From: Candidatus Omnitrophota bacterium
Lineage (GTDB): Bacteria; Omnitrophota; Gorgyraeia; Pluralincolimonadales; Pluralincolimonadaceae
Assembly (NCBI GenBank): GCA_028715315.1
Contig: JAQUSA010000029.1
Coordinates: forward strand, 1 to 6,005
Reading direction: 5' to 3'
DNA: 6,005 bases
Position numbers and translations under genes: made by a program
In this document: piece after piece, positions 5,295-6,005 of the stretch
Numbering within the stretch: position 1 is the stretch's first letter
Layout of the letters: every line of letters begins with the position of its first letter
Notes under the pieces: model-generated
What the model was told of the DNA's origin: nothing
What the model saw: only the letters and a program-made list of their open reading frames with translations
Database searches by the model: none

Positions 5295-5696
5295 ATGCGC
5301 GTCCACCTTTCAGTTTTTGCCGTTGTGGTTTCGGCCGCCGTGATCGCCGGATGCGCGCAGCCCGGCTCAAGGGAAGCCAAGAAGCTGATCGAGAGGGATT
5401 CCGGAAAAACTATCGAGATGAGGACCGGCAACAGCATCCTTATAGAGCTTCCAGGGAACCCGACCACTGGATACACATGGGAGGTCTCGTCCGTAGACCC
5501 TTCAATACTGCATAAATTAGGCGATTTCAAGTTCTCGACGAACTCGAACGTAATAGGTTCTCCGGGAAAAATGGCCCTGCGTTTCAGGGTTGTCGGCGAG
5601 GGCAGGACGACGCTGGCGCTCGCATACCGCCGGTCATGGGAGAAGAACGTAGCCCCGATAAAGACCTTCTCGGTAAACGTCATAGCCGTCAAATAA
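5295..5696 (+). CDS. Chagasin-family (MEROPS I42) cysteine-protease-inhibitor lipoprotein
   Basis: A 133-residue protein. Residues 1-20 form a lipoprotein signal peptide ending in the lipobox VIAGC, with Cys20 as lipid anchor. The mature part fits chagasin-type inhibitors, immunoglobulin-like folds whose three loops plug the active site of papain-family (C1) proteases. The hallmark loop NPTTGYTW is at 55-62. The next loop is near IGSPGKMALRF (87-97), and the core strand GEGRTTLALAYRRSWE (101-116) holds the third loop, where the usual R-P-W is R-S-W (113-115). Length and order agree with bacterial I42 members, which are often exported or lipid-anchored. Asp at +2 is absent (Ala21 follows Cys), so outer-membrane sorting is possible. 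No C1 protease gene lies in the window, so the target may be the cell's own or foreign. The following gene starts 1 nt after the stop. Family assignment is strong; inhibition is inferred. Confidence 0.92.
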   Translation: MRVHLSVFAVVVSAAVIAGCAQPGSREAKKLIERDSGKTIEMRTGNSILIELPGNPTTGYTWEVSSVDPSILHKLGDFKFSTNSNVIGSPGKMALRFRVVGEGRTTLALAYRRSWEKNVAPIKTFSVNVIAVK

Positions 5697-5697
5697 G

Positions 5698-6005
5698 ATG
5701 CCCGCTCCCGTACTGACCATAACGCTTAATCCCGCCGTAGACAGGACCGTCAGGGGCGCCCGCGAGAAACTCAGCGCCGGAGGCAAAGGAATAAACGTCT
5801 CGCGCGCGCTGAAAGCGCTCGGTGTCGGCAGCGTCGCGACGGGATTCGCGGGAGGGGATACGGGAAAGTTCATAAGGTCGGCCCTGAAAAAAGAGCGGAT
5901 AGAGAGCCGTTTCATGGAGATCCGCGGCTCCACAAGGACTAACCTTACATATATAAGGCCGGGCGGAAAAATATCCCGCCGGATCGGGAAAGGCCCCGTT
6001 ATTTC
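5698..6005 (+). CDS. PfkB-family phosphosugar kinase (1-phosphofructokinase/tagatose-6-phosphate kinase type), 3' truncated
   Basis: The first 102 codons of a protein that runs off the window edge; full-length relatives have about 310 residues. The N terminus VLTITLNPAVDRTV (5-18) and AGGKGINVSRALKALGV (27-43) are the family's sugar-binding signature: Asp15 contacts the sugar and GGKG/Asn33 line the site. ATGFAGGDTGKFIRSALKKERIES (47-70) and a STRTNLTYI strand (78-86) also match FruK/LacC-type enzymes, which phosphorylate a sugar phosphate with ATP. The catalytic Asp and ATP motif (GAGD) lie beyond the edge. Only 13 residues separate Asp15 from the GGKG, where FruK/LacC proteins commonly have about 10 more, so part of the lid appears to be missing. 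The ATG lies 1 nt after the preceding stop with no Shine-Dalgarno sequence, so translation is probably coupled. The exact substrate cannot be set. Confidence 0.88.
   Translation, partial: MPAPVLTITLNPAVDRTVRGAREKLSAGGKGINVSRALKALGVGSVATGFAGGDTGKFIRSALKKERIESRFMEIRGSTRTNLTYIRPGGKISRRIGKGPVI

Overview
The window is about 6 kb of densely packed bacterial DNA with every gene on the + strand. It holds nine complete genes, the 3' end of a tenth at the left edge and the 5' third of another at the right edge. Gaps between genes are at most 27 nt, four junctions overlap by 4 to 8 nt, and no stretch over 300 nt lacks a gene. I see no RNA gene, mobile element, CRISPR array or convincing terminator.

Organism. 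At least six products carry Sec signal peptides, one is a lipoprotein with a clear lipobox, and one has a BamE/SmpA-like fold. This suggests a Gram-negative (diderm) bacterium. By eye the DNA is GC-rich, yet Ile ATA and Arg AGG codons are very common. That combination recalls uncultivated lineages such as Omnitrophota and neighbours. The assignment is an impression from codon use and gene style, not a phylogenetic result.

Layout. Positions 1-132 are the end of a response-regulator receiver domain. Next is a CLC-family anion channel/transporter (140-1480), then an exported ankyrin-repeat protein that overlaps it by ATGA (1477-2064), then an exported protein with two Cache sensor modules and no output domain (2078-3334). 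A short AT-rich gap carries the best promoter in the window: an extended -10 placed so that transcription should begin at or next to the A of the following ATG (leaderless). That second unit holds a small unknown soluble protein (3362-3685), an exported BamE/SmpA-like protein (3682-4059), a YhcH/NanQ-type sugar anomerase-like protein (4069-4521), two small exported beta-rich proteins (4515-4943 and 4936-5283), a chagasin-type (I42) protease-inhibitor lipoprotein (5295-5696) and the start of a PfkB-family phosphosugar kinase (5698 to the edge).

How it fits together. No classical pathway is encoded. The theme is envelope and periplasm: anion movement, a periplasmic ligand sensor, protein-protein scaffolding by ankyrin repeats, a protease inhibitor and several small exported proteins. 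The YhcH-like protein and the phosphosugar kinase are the only metabolic genes and could both act on sugars or sugar phosphates, but nothing here proves a joint pathway. The most notable points are the leaderless promoter geometry, the output-less double-Cache protein, the channel-like Val at the inner proton-gate position of the CLC protein, and an apparent deletion in the lid region of the kinase.
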